A stretch of 64,000 nt of DNA from Flavobacterium sp. SM15 (GCF_022012335.1 NZ_JAKLTO010000003.1:62001-126000); one strand, 5' to 3'. Positions 41,093 to 50,662 are shown, counted from the first letter of the stretch. The notes: generated from the sequence alone by a model not told the origin. Made by a program: numbers and translations.

Positions 41093-43402
41093 ATGAAACT
41101 TAAGCTGTACCTTTTTATTACATTAATTTCAGCGGCCATAACAAAAGCACAATACATTCAGGTTGACGAAACCTATACTGCTCAACAGTTAGTAGTTAAT
41201 GGTTTATTGAACAGCCCCTGCATTCCCGTTTCAAATTTTTCGGTAAGTGGAGGTTTTTTCAGCGATAATTCAAAAAGCTATGCTTATTTCACCAACTCTT
41301 CTCCTAATTTCCCTTTTACCAATGGAATTATTCTATCGACAGGAAAATCCCGTTCTGCTATTGGCCCTAACGTATCGATGATTAAGACCGATGGAGACAT
41401 GAGCTGGTCAGGAGATTCCGATTTGGAAGAAGCATTAGGAATTAGTGACACCTATAATAATACCGTTTTGGAATTTGACTTTATTCCACAAAGTAACCGC
41501 ATCAGCTTTGATTATATTTTTGCTTCGGAAGAATACACTAATACACTCCAATGTAATTATTCTGATGGGTTTGCCTTTCTTATTAAAAAAGTGGGTAGTA
41601 CAGATCCCTATGAAAACTTAGCGGTAATTCCCGGAACAACAGATCCGGTTCGGGTTACTTCTGTACATCCTGTTGTATCCGGATCTGATGGTTGTCCGGC
41701 TATCAACGAAGAATTTTTCGGATCGTATAACCCTTACAATTACCCTATTAGTTTTAACGGACAAACCAAAGTTTTAACTGCTGAAACCGATGTAGATCAA
41801 GGAGATCTATATCATATTAAACTTGTCATTGCAGACCATCAGGATTATGAATATGACTCAGCTATTTTTTTAAAAGGAGGTAGTTTTGGTGTTGGTCCGG
41901 ATTTTGGCCCAAGTCGTCTTTTAGTTACAGGAAATCCGCTTTGCCCCGGAGAAACTTTAATTTTGGATGCCACACAATCCGGTACCGTAACGTATCAATG
42001 GTATAAAAACAATGGGATTTTACCCGGTGAGACAAATCCAACTTATACTGTTAGCAGTCCTGGAGATTACAAAGTAGAAGTCACTTTAAACTCAGCCTGT
42101 AGTAGCATTGGGGAAATCACTGTAGAATATTCAACCATTACTGTTTCTAACACAAATTTATATCAATGTGATTACGATGGTAACGGACTTGTAACGTACA
42201 ACCTTAGCTATGCAACTAATGCAGTAACGGGTGGAGATACCAGCTTAAGTGTTTTAGGTTACTATTTGAATCAGACTGATGCGGAAAATGGGTTAAATCC
42301 TATTCCAAATCCTCAGGCGTATCAAAACACTCCTTCCCAGACAACTGTCATTGCTAAAATAAAAAATCAATACAACTGCATTCGTTACGCTACAATCACT
42401 TTACAAATTGGAACAAGTGCGTTATTAAATCCGATTGCTCCTGTTGAAAATTGTGATACAGATACCAATCAGAATGGAATTACCACTTTAGATTTAACGC
42501 TGGTAAACCAAAGGATTCTTACCGCTAACCCTTCACTTCCAAATACTTCGACCGTGCAGTATTTCTTAAGCGCACAAGATGCTGAAAATTTAAATAATCC
42601 ACTACCCTTAGCCTATCCCAATACAACTGCCTTTCAGCAAATTATTTATGCACGAATTGTAAATGGATCCAATTGTTATAATATCATTCCAATTACGTTA
42701 ATCATAAATACTTTTACCCCTAGCAACTTCAATGATGAAGCTGCATTTTTCTGTGACGGAAGCTTAGTGGTTTTAAATCCGGGCAGCAGTTTTACTTCAT
42801 ATACTTGGAATACTACTCCTGTTCAAAATTCGCAAACAATAACCGTTTCACAAGTGGGAACTTATCTTGTTACCGTTACCAACAATAAAGGCTGTAAAGC
42901 AGTAAAAAAATATACTGTGATCAGTTCAGGAAGTCCTGTTACAATCAACACAATTGAAACGAGTTTTCAGGGAAATCAGAATTCAATAACTGTTTATCCG
43001 CAAGGCACTGACACCTACGAATATTCACTGGACAACATCAATTATCAGACAAGCAACTATTTCACAAACCTAACACCTGGAAAATATACGGTTTATGTGC
43101 GTGATATATACAAATGTCGTATTACCCCAAAAGATGTTTATATTTTAGATTATCCGAAATTTTTTACACCCAATGCTGATGGGCATAATGATTATTGGAA
43201 AATCGAAAATCTTAAGATCAATTATCCTAATGCAAAATTGTTTGTTTATGATCGCTTTGGAAAACTTTTAAAAGAAATTGGGACGGAAGGATATTGGGAT
43301 GGAACTTTTGAAGGCATTACTCAACCCGCAACCGATTATTGGTTTGTTTTAGAATTGGAGAACAAAACAACCCTTAGAGGTCATTTTTCATTAAAGCGTT
43401 AA
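41093..43402 (+). CDS. Choice-of-anchor L adhesin with T9SS type B sorting domain (paralogue B)
   Basis: 769 residues with the same order as the protein at 36332: signal peptide (LFITLISAAITKAQ), choice-of-anchor L domain (YTAQQLVVNGLLNSP, FSVSGGFFSDNSKSYAYF), Ig-like part, two QCD/NCDTD-type units, and the type B tail (KFFTPNADGHNDYWKI ... FVYDRFGKLLKEI). The open frame reaches back into the previous gene; ATG 41093 places the signal peptide and stands 20 bp after the previous stop. The A/B similarity suggests a duplication around the middle gene. Confidence 0.88.
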   Translation: MKLKLYLFITLISAAITKAQYIQVDETYTAQQLVVNGLLNSPCIPVSNFSVSGGFFSDNSKSYAYFTNSSPNFPFTNGIILSTGKSRSAIGPNVSMIKTDGDMSWSGDSDLEEALGISDTYNNTVLEFDFIPQSNRISFDYIFASEEYTNTLQCNYSDGFAFLIKKVGSTDPYENLAVIPGTTDPVRVTSVHPVVSGSDGCPAINEEFFGSYNPYNYPISFNGQTKVLTAETDVDQGDLYHIKLVIADHQDYEYDSAIFLKGGSFGVGPDFGPSRLLVTGNPLCPGETLILDATQSGTVTYQWYKNNGILPGETNPTYTVSSPGDYKVEVTLNSACSSIGEITVEYSTITVSNTNLYQCDYDGNGLVTYNLSYATNAVTGGDTSLSVLGYYLNQTDAENGLNPIPNPQAYQNTPSQTTVIAKIKNQYNCIRYATITLQIGTSALLNPIAPVENCDTDTNQNGITTLDLTLVNQRILTANPSLPNTSTVQYFLSAQDAENLNNPLPLAYPNTTAFQQIIYARIVNGSNCYNIIPITLIINTFTPSNFNDEAAFFCDGSLVVLNPGSSFTSYTWNTTPVQNSQTITVSQVGTYLVTVTNNKGCKAVKKYTVISSGSPVTINTIETSFQGNQNSITVYPQGTDTYEYSLDNINYQTSNYFTNLTPGKYTVYVRDIYKCRITPKDVYILDYPKFFTPNADGHNDYWKIENLKINYPNAKLFVYDRFGKLLKEIGTEGYWDGTFEGITQPATDYWFVLELENKTTLRGHFSLKR

Positions 43403-43428
43403 TCTGCAACCAAGAATAACAAATAAAT

Positions 43429-43463
43429 AAAAAAAACCACTCAATTTGAGTGGTTTTTTATTT
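43429..43463. terminator. Bidirectional terminator between the adhesin cluster and typA
   Basis: AAAAAACCACTC aatt GAGTGGTTTTTT, a near-perfect stem with A and T runs, between convergent genes. Confidence 0.9.
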
Positions 43464-43477
43464 ATAAACAATTGAAA

Positions 43478-45277
43478 TTAATCAATTTTGTAACGCTTTC
43501 TATCGTTCTCGTTCAAGTAGATTTTACGCAAACGTAACGATTTTGGAGTAACTTCAACGTACTCATCTTTTTGGATGTACTCTAACGCTTCCTCTAAAGA
43601 GAATTTGATCGCCGGAATAATTCTGGTTTTATCATCAGCTCCTGCAGAACGGAAGTTGGTTAACTGCTTGGTTTTAGTAATGTTGATTACCATATCATCA
43701 CCACGAGAGTTCTCACCCACAACCTGACCTTCATAAACATCTTCATTCGGATCTACGAAGAACTTACCTCTGTCCTGTAATTTATTGATTGAGTAAGGAA
43801 TTGCTTTTCCGTTTTCCATAGAAATTAACGAACCGTTGATACGACCAGCAATTTCTCCTTTGTACGGTTGGTATTCCAAGAAACGGTGTGCCATAATAGC
43901 CTCACCCGCCGTAGCAGTTAATAACTGATTTCTCAAACCGATAATCCCTCTTGAAGGAATGTTGAATTTGATGATCATACGCTCACCTCTTGGTTCCATA
44001 CTTAACATTTCACCTTTACGAACGGTTACGAATTCTACTGCTCTACCGGAAACATTTTCTGGTAAATCGATTGTTAATTCCTCAATTGGCTCACATTTCA
44101 CACCATCAATTTCTTTGATGATTACCTGTGGCTGACCAATCTGTAACTCGTATCCTTCACGACGCATTGTTTCGATTAAAACCGATAAGTGAAGTACTCC
44201 ACGTCCGAATACCATAAATTTATCAGCAGAATCTGTTTCATTAACACGAAGTGCTAAGTTTTTCTCTAACTCTTTAGTTAAACGATCTTTTACGTGACGC
44301 GATGTAACGAATTTACCTTCTTTTCCAAAGAAAGGCGAATCGTTAATAGTGAACAACATACTCATTGTTGGCTCGTCAATAGCGATAGACGCTAATGCTT
44401 CCGGGTTTTCGAAATCTGCAACAGTATCACCGATTTCAAACCCTTCCAATCCAACAATAGCACAAATATCTCCAGCCATTACACTTTCTACTTTTTTACG
44501 ACCTAAACCGTCAAAAGTGTGTAATTCTTTAATTTTAGATTTGATGATTTTACCATCGCGTTTTACTAACGAAATGTTCTGACCTTCTTTTAATTCTCCT
44601 CTTTGTAAACGACCGATTGCGATACGACCGGTAAACGAAGAGAAATCCAAAGAAGTGATCAACATCTGAGGTGTTCCTTCCGATACTTTCGGTGCAGGAA
44701 TGTGCTCCAATACCATATCTAAAAGCGGCTCAATGTTTTCCGTTTGATTTCTGAAATCCGTAGACATCCAGTTGTTTTTAGCCGAACCGTAAACCGTTGG
44801 GAAATCCAATTGCCATTCTTCAGCGCCTAATTCGAACATTAAGTCGAATACTTTTTCGTGAACTTCTTCAGGAGTACAGTTTTCTTTGTCCACTTTATTT
44901 ACAACCACACAAGGTTTTAATCCTAAATCGATAGCTTTCTGCAATACGAAACGGGTTTGTGGCATCGGACCTTCAAAAGCATCTACTAACAATAAAACAC
45001 CGTCGGCCATGTTTAAAACACGCTCTACTTCTCCACCGAAATCGGCGTGACCCGGAGTATCGATAATATTAATTTTAGTTCCTTTGTACGTTACGGAAAC
45101 GTTCTTGGAAACGATAGTAATTCCACGTTCTCTCTCAAGATCGTTGTTGTCTAATATTAAATCACCGGTGTTCTCGTTGTCACGGAACAATTGGCAATGA
45201 TACATGATTTTGTCTACCAAGGTTGTTTTACCGTGGTCTACGTGGGCAATAATCGCGATGTTTCTAATTGAAGTCAT
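43478..45277 (-). CDS. typA: Translational GTPase TypA/BipA
   Basis: 599-residue ribosome-binding GTPase. G1 is AHVDHGKTT (10-18), the switch region has [12 protein letters not shown]3 is [11 protein letters not shown] and G4 is [11 protein letters not shown]-like domains and the BipA-specific C-terminal domain ([33 protein letters not shown]) follow. Expected length. A TACTTTTG -7 element precedes the start. It acts in 50S assembly and stress adaptation. Confidence 0.97.
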   Translation of the reverse strand: MTSIRNIAIIAHVDHGKTTLVDKIMYHCQLFRDNENTGDLILDNNDLERERGITIVSKNVSVTYKGTKINIIDTPGHADFGGEVERVLNMADGVLLLVDAFEGPMPQTRFVLQKAIDLGLKPCVVVNKVDKENCTPEEVHEKVFDLMFELGAEEWQLDFPTVYGSAKNNWMSTDFRNQTENIEPLLDMVLEHIPAPKVSEGTPQMLITSLDFSSFTGRIAIGRLQRGELKEGQNISLVKRDGKIIKSKIKELHTFDGLGRKKVESVMAGDICAIVGLEGFEIGDTVADFENPEALASIAIDEPTMSMLFTINDSPFFGKEGKFVTSRHVKDRLTKELEKNLALRVNETDSADKFMVFGRGVLHLSVLIETMRREGYELQIGQPQVIIKEIDGVKCEPIEELTIDLPENVSGRAVEFVTVRKGEMLSMEPRGERMIIKFNIPSRGIIGLRNQLLTATAGEAIMAHRFLEYQPYKGEIAGRINGSLISMENGKAIPYSINKLQDRGKFFVDPNEDVYEGQVVGENSRGDDMVINITKTKQLTNFRSAGADDKTRIIPAIKFSLEEALEYIQKDEYVEVTPKSLRLRKIYLNENDRKRYKID

Positions 45278-45295
45278 ATACTAATTTTGAAGGTG

Positions 45296-45303
45296 CAAAA
45301 GTA
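45296..45303 (-). promoter_or_regulatory. -7 element (TACTTTTG) for typA
   Basis: Reverse-strand TACTTTTG followed by C, 18 nt before the start codon; no -33 TTG at standard spacing. Confidence 0.55.
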
Positions 45304-45373
45304 CAACTATTTTTTGGATTAAAAAGACTAATTATGAAGTAGTTAGCAAAAATTTAATCATTTACTAATACAA

Positions 45374-45399
45374 AAAAAGCCCTCAAAATGAGAGCTTTA
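45374..45399 (-). terminator. Terminator after rpsT
   Basis: Read on the reverse strand: AAAGCTCTC attt GAGGGCTTTTTTT, stem with one G-T pair and a T run; 22 bp after the rpsT stop. Confidence 0.85.
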
Positions 45400-45421
45400 A
45401 TATTTTACAGGAAACGTACTA

Positions 45422-45673
45422 CTATAAAGAAGCTACGTGTCTAGTTAATTTAGATTTCAAGTTTGAAGCTTTGTTAGCGTGGATGATGTTTTTCTTCGCT
45501 AATTTGTCAATCATAGAGATAACTGAAGATAATTTTGCAGCTGCCTCAGATTTGTCAGTCGCTAAACGGATTGCTTTGATAGCGTTACGTGTAGTTTTGT
45601 GTTGGTATCTGTTTAATACTCTTTTTTTCTCGTTGCTTCTAATTCTTTTTAAAGCTGACTTATGATTTGCCAT
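45422..45673 (-). CDS. rpsT: 30S ribosomal protein S20
   Basis: 83 residues, highly basic: MANHKSALKRIRSNEKKRVLNRY at the start and IHANKASNLKSKLTRHV at the end (read in parts), the classic S20 pattern. It binds 16S rRNA in the small subunit. The gene is flanked by its own terminator and by the tRNA-Glu array. Confidence 0.97.
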   Translation of the reverse strand: MANHKSALKRIRSNEKKRVLNRYQHKTTRNAIKAIRLATDKSEAAAKLSSVISMIDKLAKKNIIHANKASNLKSKLTRHVASL

Positions 45674-45832
45674 TTTCTTTTAAATTTTTAATTGTAATAA
45701 TTATTTTAAATTACTAGTTAAAAAAGAAAAACCTCCCACAATTATTTAAAACAATCACTTTGGTTTTAACTAATAAAACAATGACCGAGACACCAATCAT
45801 TATTTCATAAAACTTATTTACAACTAATTTTG

Positions 45833-45904
45833 TAGCCCGTAGGGGAATCGAACCCCTCTTACCAGGATGAAAACCTGGCGTCCTAACCGATAGACGAACG
45901 GGCC
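45833..45904 (-). tRNA. tRNA-Glu (anticodon UUC), copy 3 of the array
   Basis: 72-nt cloverleaf on the reverse strand: GGCCCGT acceptor, anticodon arm CCAGG TTTTCAT CCTGG (loop carries TTC), T arm GAGGGGTTCGATTCCCCT. The 3' acceptor strand is ACGGGCT, giving a G1-U72 wobble, with A as discriminator. Identical to the two copies upstream. Confidence 0.95.
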
Positions 45905-45933
45905 AAATTTTGTAACCCAAATTTCAATAAAAG

Positions 45934-46005
45934 TAGCCCGTAGGGGAATCGAACCCCTCTTACCAGGATGAAAACCTGGCGTCCTAACCGATAGACGAAC
46001 GGGCC
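45934..46005 (-). tRNA. tRNA-Glu (anticodon UUC), copy 2 of the array
   Basis: Same 72-nt sequence as the neighbouring copies, separated by a 29-nt spacer from copy 3 and a 26-nt spacer from copy 1. Probably processed from one precursor. Confidence 0.95.
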
Positions 46006-46031
46006 AGTAAAAACAATAAAGAAAAAAGTTG

Positions 46032-46103
46032 TAGCCCGTAGGGGAATCGAACCCCTCTTACCAGGATGAAAACCTGGCGTCCTAACCGATAGACGAACGG
46101 GCC
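46032..46103 (-). tRNA. tRNA-Glu (anticodon UUC), copy 1 of the array
   Basis: First gene of the array, 23 nt downstream of a full promoter. Anticodon loop TTTTCAT; identical sequence to copies 2 and 3. Confidence 0.95.
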
Positions 46104-46126
46104 TTCTTTTTTCTTTATTGCGGTTG

Positions 46127-46156
46127 CAAAAATACAACTAATTTCTATTCCTGCAA
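46127..46156 (-). promoter_or_regulatory. Promoter TTG-N19-TATTTTTG for the tRNA-Glu array
   Basis: On the reverse strand TTG (46154-46156), a 19-bp spacer and TATTTTTG (46127-46134) match the flavobacterial consensus; one of the clearest promoters in the window. Confidence 0.7.
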
Positions 46157-46183
46157 CACTTAAATAAAAAAAAATCTATTTTT

Positions 46184-47662
46184 TTAATATGCCTTAGCAA
46201 AAAGCACTCTTCCTGAGGATGGTTTACCTGTAAACACACAGCTTCCCGCCTCTTCTTTTCGATCTAAAGCAATACAACGAATGGTTGCTTTTGTAAGTTC
46301 TTTTATCTTTTCTTCAGTCTCCGGAGTACCGTCCCAATGAGCCGATAAGAAACCTCCTTTAGTCTCTAACAACTCCTTGAATTCTTCAAAAGAATTCACC
46401 TCAGTAATATGAGAGTTTCTGTAATCCAATGCTTTACCAAACAAATCATTTTGAATTTGCTCCAACAAACCTTGCAGGTATGCCACAATTCCGTCTTTTG
46501 AAACAGTTTCTTTCGTTAAAGTATCGCGACGGGCAACCTCATACGTTCCATTCTCCAAATCATTAGGACCAATAGCCAAACGAACCGGAACACCTTTTAA
46601 TTCCCATTCCGCAAACTTAAATCCTGGTTTTTGTGTGTCTCTATTGTCATATTTAACAGAAACACCTACTTTACGTAAGTCTTTCATCAAATCATTTACT
46701 TGAGCTGAAATCACTTCCAATTGTTCATCTGTTCTATGAATTGGCACAATTACCACTTGAATTGGCGCTAAATTTGGAGGCAACACCAAACCATTATCAT
46801 CGGAATGCGTCATCACCAAAGCTCCCATCAAACGCGTAGAAACTCCCCAAGAAGTTCCCCAAACGTGCTCCTGCTTCCCTTCTTTATTGGCAAATTTTAC
46901 ATCAAATGCTTTGGCGAAGTTTTGACCCAAGAAATGTGAAGTCCCTGCCTGAAGCGCTTTCCCGTCTTGCATTAAAGCTTCAATACAATAGGTTTCTTCC
47001 GCTCCGGCAAAACGCTCGGTTTCAGTCTTTACTCCTTTAACAACAGGAATCGCCATGAAGTTTTCCACGAAATCGGCATAAACATTCATCATTTGTACTG
47101 ATTCCTCAATAGCCTCATTTTTAGTAGCATGAGCCGTGTGTCCTTCCTGCCATAAAAACTCTGCCGTACGTAAAAACAAACGGGTACGCATTTCCCAACG
47201 CACTACATTCGCCCACTGGTTAATCAATAATGGTAAATCTCTATAGGATTGCACCCAACCTTTATAAGTAGACCAAATAATCGCCTCACTGGTTGGACGC
47301 ACAATTAATTCTTCTTCTAACTTCGCATTCGGATCAACGATAAGCTTGCCTTTGTTTTCCTCATCGGTTTTCAAACGGTAATGAGTAACAATGGCACATT
47401 CTTTGGCAAATCCTTCGGCATTTTTCTCCTCGGCCTCAAACATGCTTTTGGGCACAAACAGCGGGAAATACGCATTGCTATGACCGGTTTCTTTGAACAT
47501 TCGGTCTAATTCTTTCTGCATTTTTTCCCAGATAGCATAGCCGTAGGGTTTGATTACCATACATCCTCTTACTCCTGAATTTTCCGCTAAATCTGCTTTT
47601 ACAACCAGTTCATTATACCATTTGGAATAATCTTCTGATCTTTTTGTTAAGTTCTTACTCAT
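46184..47662 (-). CDS. proS: Prolyl-tRNA synthetase, short archaeal/eukaryotic-type
   Basis: 492-residue class II aminoacyl-tRNA synthetase. It starts at [20 protein letters not shown] and shows [16 protein letters not shown], motif 2 in [24 protein letters not shown] (read in parts), and motif 3 near [23 protein letters not shown] (read in parts). The anticodon-binding and C-terminal zinc-like domain end at RVLFAKAY. It lacks the bacterial insertion domain, as usual in Bacteroidetes. ATG 47662 was chosen over 47719: 19 extra codons upstream are not conserved and overlap the promoter region. Confidence 0.96.
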   Translation of the reverse strand: MSKNLTKRSEDYSKWYNELVVKADLAENSGVRGCMVIKPYGYAIWEKMQKELDRMFKETGHSNAYFPLFVPKSMFEAEEKNAEGFAKECAIVTHYRLKTDEENKGKLIVDPNAKLEEELIVRPTSEAIIWSTYKGWVQSYRDLPLLINQWANVVRWEMRTRLFLRTAEFLWQEGHTAHATKNEAIEESVQMMNVYADFVENFMAIPVVKGVKTETERFAGAEETYCIEALMQDGKALQAGTSHFLGQNFAKAFDVKFANKEGKQEHVWGTSWGVSTRLMGALVMTHSDDNGLVLPPNLAPIQVVIVPIHRTDEQLEVISAQVNDLMKDLRKVGVSVKYDNRDTQKPGFKFAEWELKGVPVRLAIGPNDLENGTYEVARRDTLTKETVSKDGIVAYLQGLLEQIQNDLFGKALDYRNSHITEVNSFEEFKELLETKGGFLSAHWDGTPETEEKIKELTKATIRCIALDRKEEAGSCVFTGKPSSGRVLFAKAY

Positions 47663-47716
47663 TTTTAATACTTTGGCATAAATATTGTTTAACTTATCTT
47701 TGATAGAATAGTTCGA

Positions 47717-47744
47717 CAAAACTAACTATTTTTGTTATGTCCAA
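47717..47744 (-). promoter_or_regulatory. Promoter TTG-N17-TAGTTTTG for proS
   Basis: Reverse-strand TTG at 47742-47744 (a second TTG at 47745-47747) and TAGTTTTG at 47717-47724. It overlaps the plus-strand TATTTTTG at 47727-47734. Confidence 0.55.
47727..47734 (+). promoter_or_regulatory. -7 element (TATTTTTG) for the lipoprotein gene
   Basis: Exact TAnnTTTG match 30 nt before ATG 47765. A TTG at 47700-47702 lies 24 bp upstream, slightly long for a -33 box. Confidence 0.5.
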
Positions 47745-47764
47745 CAATAAAAAAACCAGTCGAT

Positions 47765-48796
47765 ATGAAAACTAATTACTTAACCGGCCGAAATTTATCC
47801 ATTTATACTCTAATTGGACTAGTAGGACTTTTGGCTTCTTCCTGTGGTTCGTACCAGAATTCGTCGTACTACGACAATGACGGAGTGTACGGTTCTTCAA
47901 GACCAAACAACAACACAGAAAACCGATACAGCGAAGAAAACGTTGCTCAGGGCAATAAATACAAAGAATACTTTGCTTCAAACAAAGACAATTACTCCCA
48001 AAACAATGAAGTTTTTACCGATGTGGAAGGTTACAGCTCCCAATCGAACGATACTTTAAACAGAAACGACAATCAGAATTATGCCGGTTGGGGAGACAAC
48101 TCTAAAAATGTAACCATTAATTATTACAACAATGATTATTGGGGATGGAACAGCGGATGGTACTGGAATTCCTGGTATTCACCACGTTGGAGCTGGGGAT
48201 GGAACTCCTACTACGGAAGCTACTGGAATGTTGGCTGGGGATGGGGTTCACCTTATTACGGTTGGGGATGGAACTCTTGGTATAGCCCTTACTACTACGG
48301 TTATGGTTATAACTATCCATACGGTTATTATGGAAACGGCTACTATGGAGGATACAGAAATGTTGTATATAATGGCGGAACAAGAGGCAGAGGCTATCAA
48401 GGTAATGACTACAGAAACCCAAGAGGCAACTATTCCAATTCAAGCATAGGACCAAGAAACACTTACTCTAACACAAGAAGTAACTCCGGAATTAGAGACA
48501 ATAATAATGGTAACATTAGAACAAGACCGACGTTTTCCAACACAAGAAACAACCCAAGTAATAACACACAATCTGGGGACACCAGATCCTCCAACACAAG
48601 AAGTTACAGCGACCCTAGAAGTTCAACCCCTAGAAACTACAGCGAACCTAGAAACAATAGCACTCCAAGAAGTTACAGTGAGCCAAGATCAAACAACAAC
48701 TATTCAACCCCAAGATCTTCTGGAGGTAATTTTGGTGGCGGTAGCTACGGTGGCGGCGGAGGCGGTGGCCGTTCCGGTGGTGGCGGAAGAAGATAA
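47765..48796 (+). CDS. Low-complexity, prion-like lipoprotein
   Basis: 343 residues. A lipoprotein signal peptide ends in LLASSC with the lipid-bearing Cys at 27. A polar region follows, then about 70 residues almost entirely of Trp, Tyr, Gly, Asn and Ser (for example WGWNSWYSPYYYGYGYNY). Next is an Arg-Asn-Ser part with repeated SYSEPRS/NYSEPRN/STPRS words, and a Gly-rich tail (GGGSYGGGGGGGRSGGGGRR). No globular domain. Homologues beside proS in related genomes are sometimes mislabelled prolyl-tRNA synthetase; that is from memory. It should be anchored in a membrane; function unknown. Confidence 0.82.
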   Translation: MKTNYLTGRNLSIYTLIGLVGLLASSCGSYQNSSYYDNDGVYGSSRPNNNTENRYSEENVAQGNKYKEYFASNKDNYSQNNEVFTDVEGYSSQSNDTLNRNDNQNYAGWGDNSKNVTINYYNNDYWGWNSGWYWNSWYSPRWSWGWNSYYGSYWNVGWGWGSPYYGWGWNSWYSPYYYGYGYNYPYGYYGNGYYGGYRNVVYNGGTRGRGYQGNDYRNPRGNYSNSSIGPRNTYSNTRSNSGIRDNNNGNIRTRPTFSNTRNNPSNNTQSGDTRSSNTRSYSDPRSSTPRNYSEPRNNSTPRSYSEPRSNNNYSTPRSSGGNFGGGSYGGGGGGGRSGGGGRR

Positions 48797-48805
48797 ATAC
48801 AAAAT

Positions 48806-48839
48806 GATCCCGGACCAATCTTTAAGGTCTGGGATTTTT
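48806..48839 (+). terminator. Terminator after the lipoprotein gene
   Basis: ATCCCGGACC aatctttaa GGTCTGGGAT stem, then TTTTTA. Confidence 0.85.
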
Positions 48840-48865
48840 ATTGTCCAACACAAAATAAAACCATT

Positions 48866-50440
48866 ATGAAAAAATATTTACTTTCTACTTTGGTTGCATT
48901 AACAGCGACCTTATCTCAGGCACAAGAAACCACAGCATCAGATGCTTTGCGTTACGCCATGGACGATCTAACCGGAACTGCCCGTTTCAGAGGAATGAGC
49001 GGTGCTTTTGGTGCCGTTGGAGGTGATTTATCGGCTATCAATATCAATCCGGCCGGCTCAGCAATTTATAATTACAATTCAGCAAGCGGTTCGTTAAGCA
49101 ACATCAACACCAAAAACAAATCGAATTACTTTGGATGGAACTCTTCCGACAGCGAAAGTACATTTGACCTTAACCAACTAGGTATTGTTTTGGTTTTCAA
49201 CAACAAAAGAGAAGGAGATTGGAAAAAAGTCGCTTTTGCCATTAATTACGACAATACCAAAAATTTCGGAAACAGCATTTATTCCAGAGGAACCAATCCG
49301 AACAATTCCATCAGCAACTATTTCTTAAACTTTGCAAATACTGCCAACAACGGAGGCATTGTACCGATAAACCTTTTAGACAACTCCAGCAGTATCAGCA
49401 CGGGTTATGCCCAGCTTGCCAATTTACCAAACAACGCCTACCCCTTCCTTAGCGGATTTCAGGCACAACAAGCTTATTTAGGTTATCAGGCTTATTTATT
49501 TGATTATGATGATGGCAGCACCAGTGGTAACGCGCCAGTTTATGTGAGCAATGTTCCAACCGATGGTGATTTTTACCAAACAAACAGTGTGGTAACTACA
49601 GGGTACAATGGAAAACTTGCTGCGAATTTCTCAACCTCTTACCTTGACCGACTTTATTTTGGGGCAAATCTTAATGTACACTTTACTGATTACAAACGCA
49701 ATTCAAGCGTATATGAGATGAACAACAGTACAGCTACCACAAGAGTTGAAGCTTTACAATTTGACAATCAGCTTTACACTTATGGAGCAGGATTTTCATT
49801 CAATTTAGGTGTGATTGCAAAAGTTACCAACGATTTTCGTTTAGGTCTTGCTTACGAATCCCCTACCTGGTACCGCCTTAATGATGAATTATCCCAACGT
49901 CTGATTGGTTACAGCATGGTAAACGGAGCCGCTTTGGATGCAGATTATATTGACCCGGCAGTAACAAACATTTACGAAGCCTACACTGTTCAAACTCCTG
50001 GAAAAATAACCGGAAGTTTGGCTTATGTATTAGCTAAAAAAGCTGTTTTCAGTTTTGATTATGCCCGCAAGGATTATTCCAACACAAAATTCCGACCGGA
50101 AAACGACAAAACCTTTCAAAAGGTAAACACTTCTATGAGTGATAATTTAACCGCTGCAAACGAATTCAGAGCCGGTGTTGAAGTTAAAATCAAACAATTC
50201 AGCCTTCGTGGTGGATATCGTTTTGAAGATAGTCCCTATAAAAACGGAAAGACCATCGGTGATTTAAACGGATTTTCAACAGGATTTGGATTTAATTTTG
50301 GTGGTTCCCGCTTGGATTTTGCTTATGCATACAGCCAACGTGAAATGGATTCACCCTTTATTTCATCCGGAATGAATGATGCAGCACGCATTAAAGCTAC
50401 AAACAACAATATTACAGCAACTTACACTATCGATTTTTAA
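48866..50440 (+). CDS. OmpP1/FadL/TodX-family outer-membrane transporter
   Basis: 524 residues: signal peptide (LLSTLVALTATLSQAQ), then the family start ASDALRYAMDDLTGTARFRGMSGAFGAVGGDLSAININPAGSAIY (read in parts), with the FadL-type N-terminal hatch and NPAG motif, and a beta-barrel of aromatic-alternating strands ending NITATYTIDF with a C-terminal Phe. Members carry hydrophobic compounds across the outer membrane; substrate unknown here. It differs from the T9SS protein PorV by sequence feel, but this could not be tested. Confidence 0.87.
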   Translation: MKKYLLSTLVALTATLSQAQETTASDALRYAMDDLTGTARFRGMSGAFGAVGGDLSAININPAGSAIYNYNSASGSLSNINTKNKSNYFGWNSSDSESTFDLNQLGIVLVFNNKREGDWKKVAFAINYDNTKNFGNSIYSRGTNPNNSISNYFLNFANTANNGGIVPINLLDNSSSISTGYAQLANLPNNAYPFLSGFQAQQAYLGYQAYLFDYDDGSTSGNAPVYVSNVPTDGDFYQTNSVVTTGYNGKLAANFSTSYLDRLYFGANLNVHFTDYKRNSSVYEMNNSTATTRVEALQFDNQLYTYGAGFSFNLGVIAKVTNDFRLGLAYESPTWYRLNDELSQRLIGYSMVNGAALDADYIDPAVTNIYEAYTVQTPGKITGSLAYVLAKKAVFSFDYARKDYSNTKFRPENDKTFQKVNTSMSDNLTAANEFRAGVEVKIKQFSLRGGYRFEDSPYKNGKTIGDLNGFSTGFGFNFGGSRLDFAYAYSQREMDSPFISSGMNDAARIKATNNNITATYTIDF

Positions 50441-50465
50441 TTTTTTAGTTGCAACTTCATAAATC

Positions 50466-50493
50466 AAACCGTTTCTTTTGAAGCGGTTTTTTT
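50466..50493 (+). terminator. Terminator after the OmpP1-like gene
   Basis: AAACCGTTTC ttt TGAAGCGGTTT stem with a G-T pair and seven T residues. Confidence 0.8.
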
Positions 50494-50512
50494 ATTCCCT
50501 AACCTTTGCTTT

Positions 50513-50576
50513 TAGCCCCGGTTGCAGTGAAAATCCTTCCCATAAAATGGGAAGATTGCAACGGAAAACGGGACGA
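50513..50576 (+). repeat. Flavobacterial TAGCCCCG-type intergenic element, copy 2
   Basis: Starts TAGCCCCGGTTGCAGTGAAA and ends GCAACGGAAAACGGGACG. Nested pairing is visible: CCCG with CGGG, GTTGCA with TGCAAC, and the inner hairpin CTTCCCAT aaa ATGGGAAG. It is related in layout to the copy at 2997-3046. It lies in the spacer between the OmpP1-like gene and rimO, downstream of a terminator. Possibly the Rfam Flavo-1 RNA. Confidence 0.6.
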
Positions 50577-50623
50577 ACCTTTAAAAAAAACCTAAACGAT
50601 GGTGCTCCTAATTATAAAAAGCG

Positions 50624-50631
50624 TAATTTTG
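50624..50631 (+). promoter_or_regulatory. -7 element (TAATTTTG) for rimO
   Basis: Exact TAnnTTTG match 31 nt before ATG 50663. Confidence 0.5.
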
Positions 50632-50662
50632 CGCACTTTCTTAAAATAAGTTTCGTAAATAT

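Noticed and set aside
45714..46137. Minus-strand frames with repeated PVRLSVRTPGFHPGKRG
   Set aside because: They are translations of the tRNA-Glu genes, not proteins.
48117..48869. Long frames in other phases across the lipoprotein gene
   Set aside because: Low-complexity, biased codons open all frames; only the plus-strand frame from 47765 has a signal peptide and lipobox.
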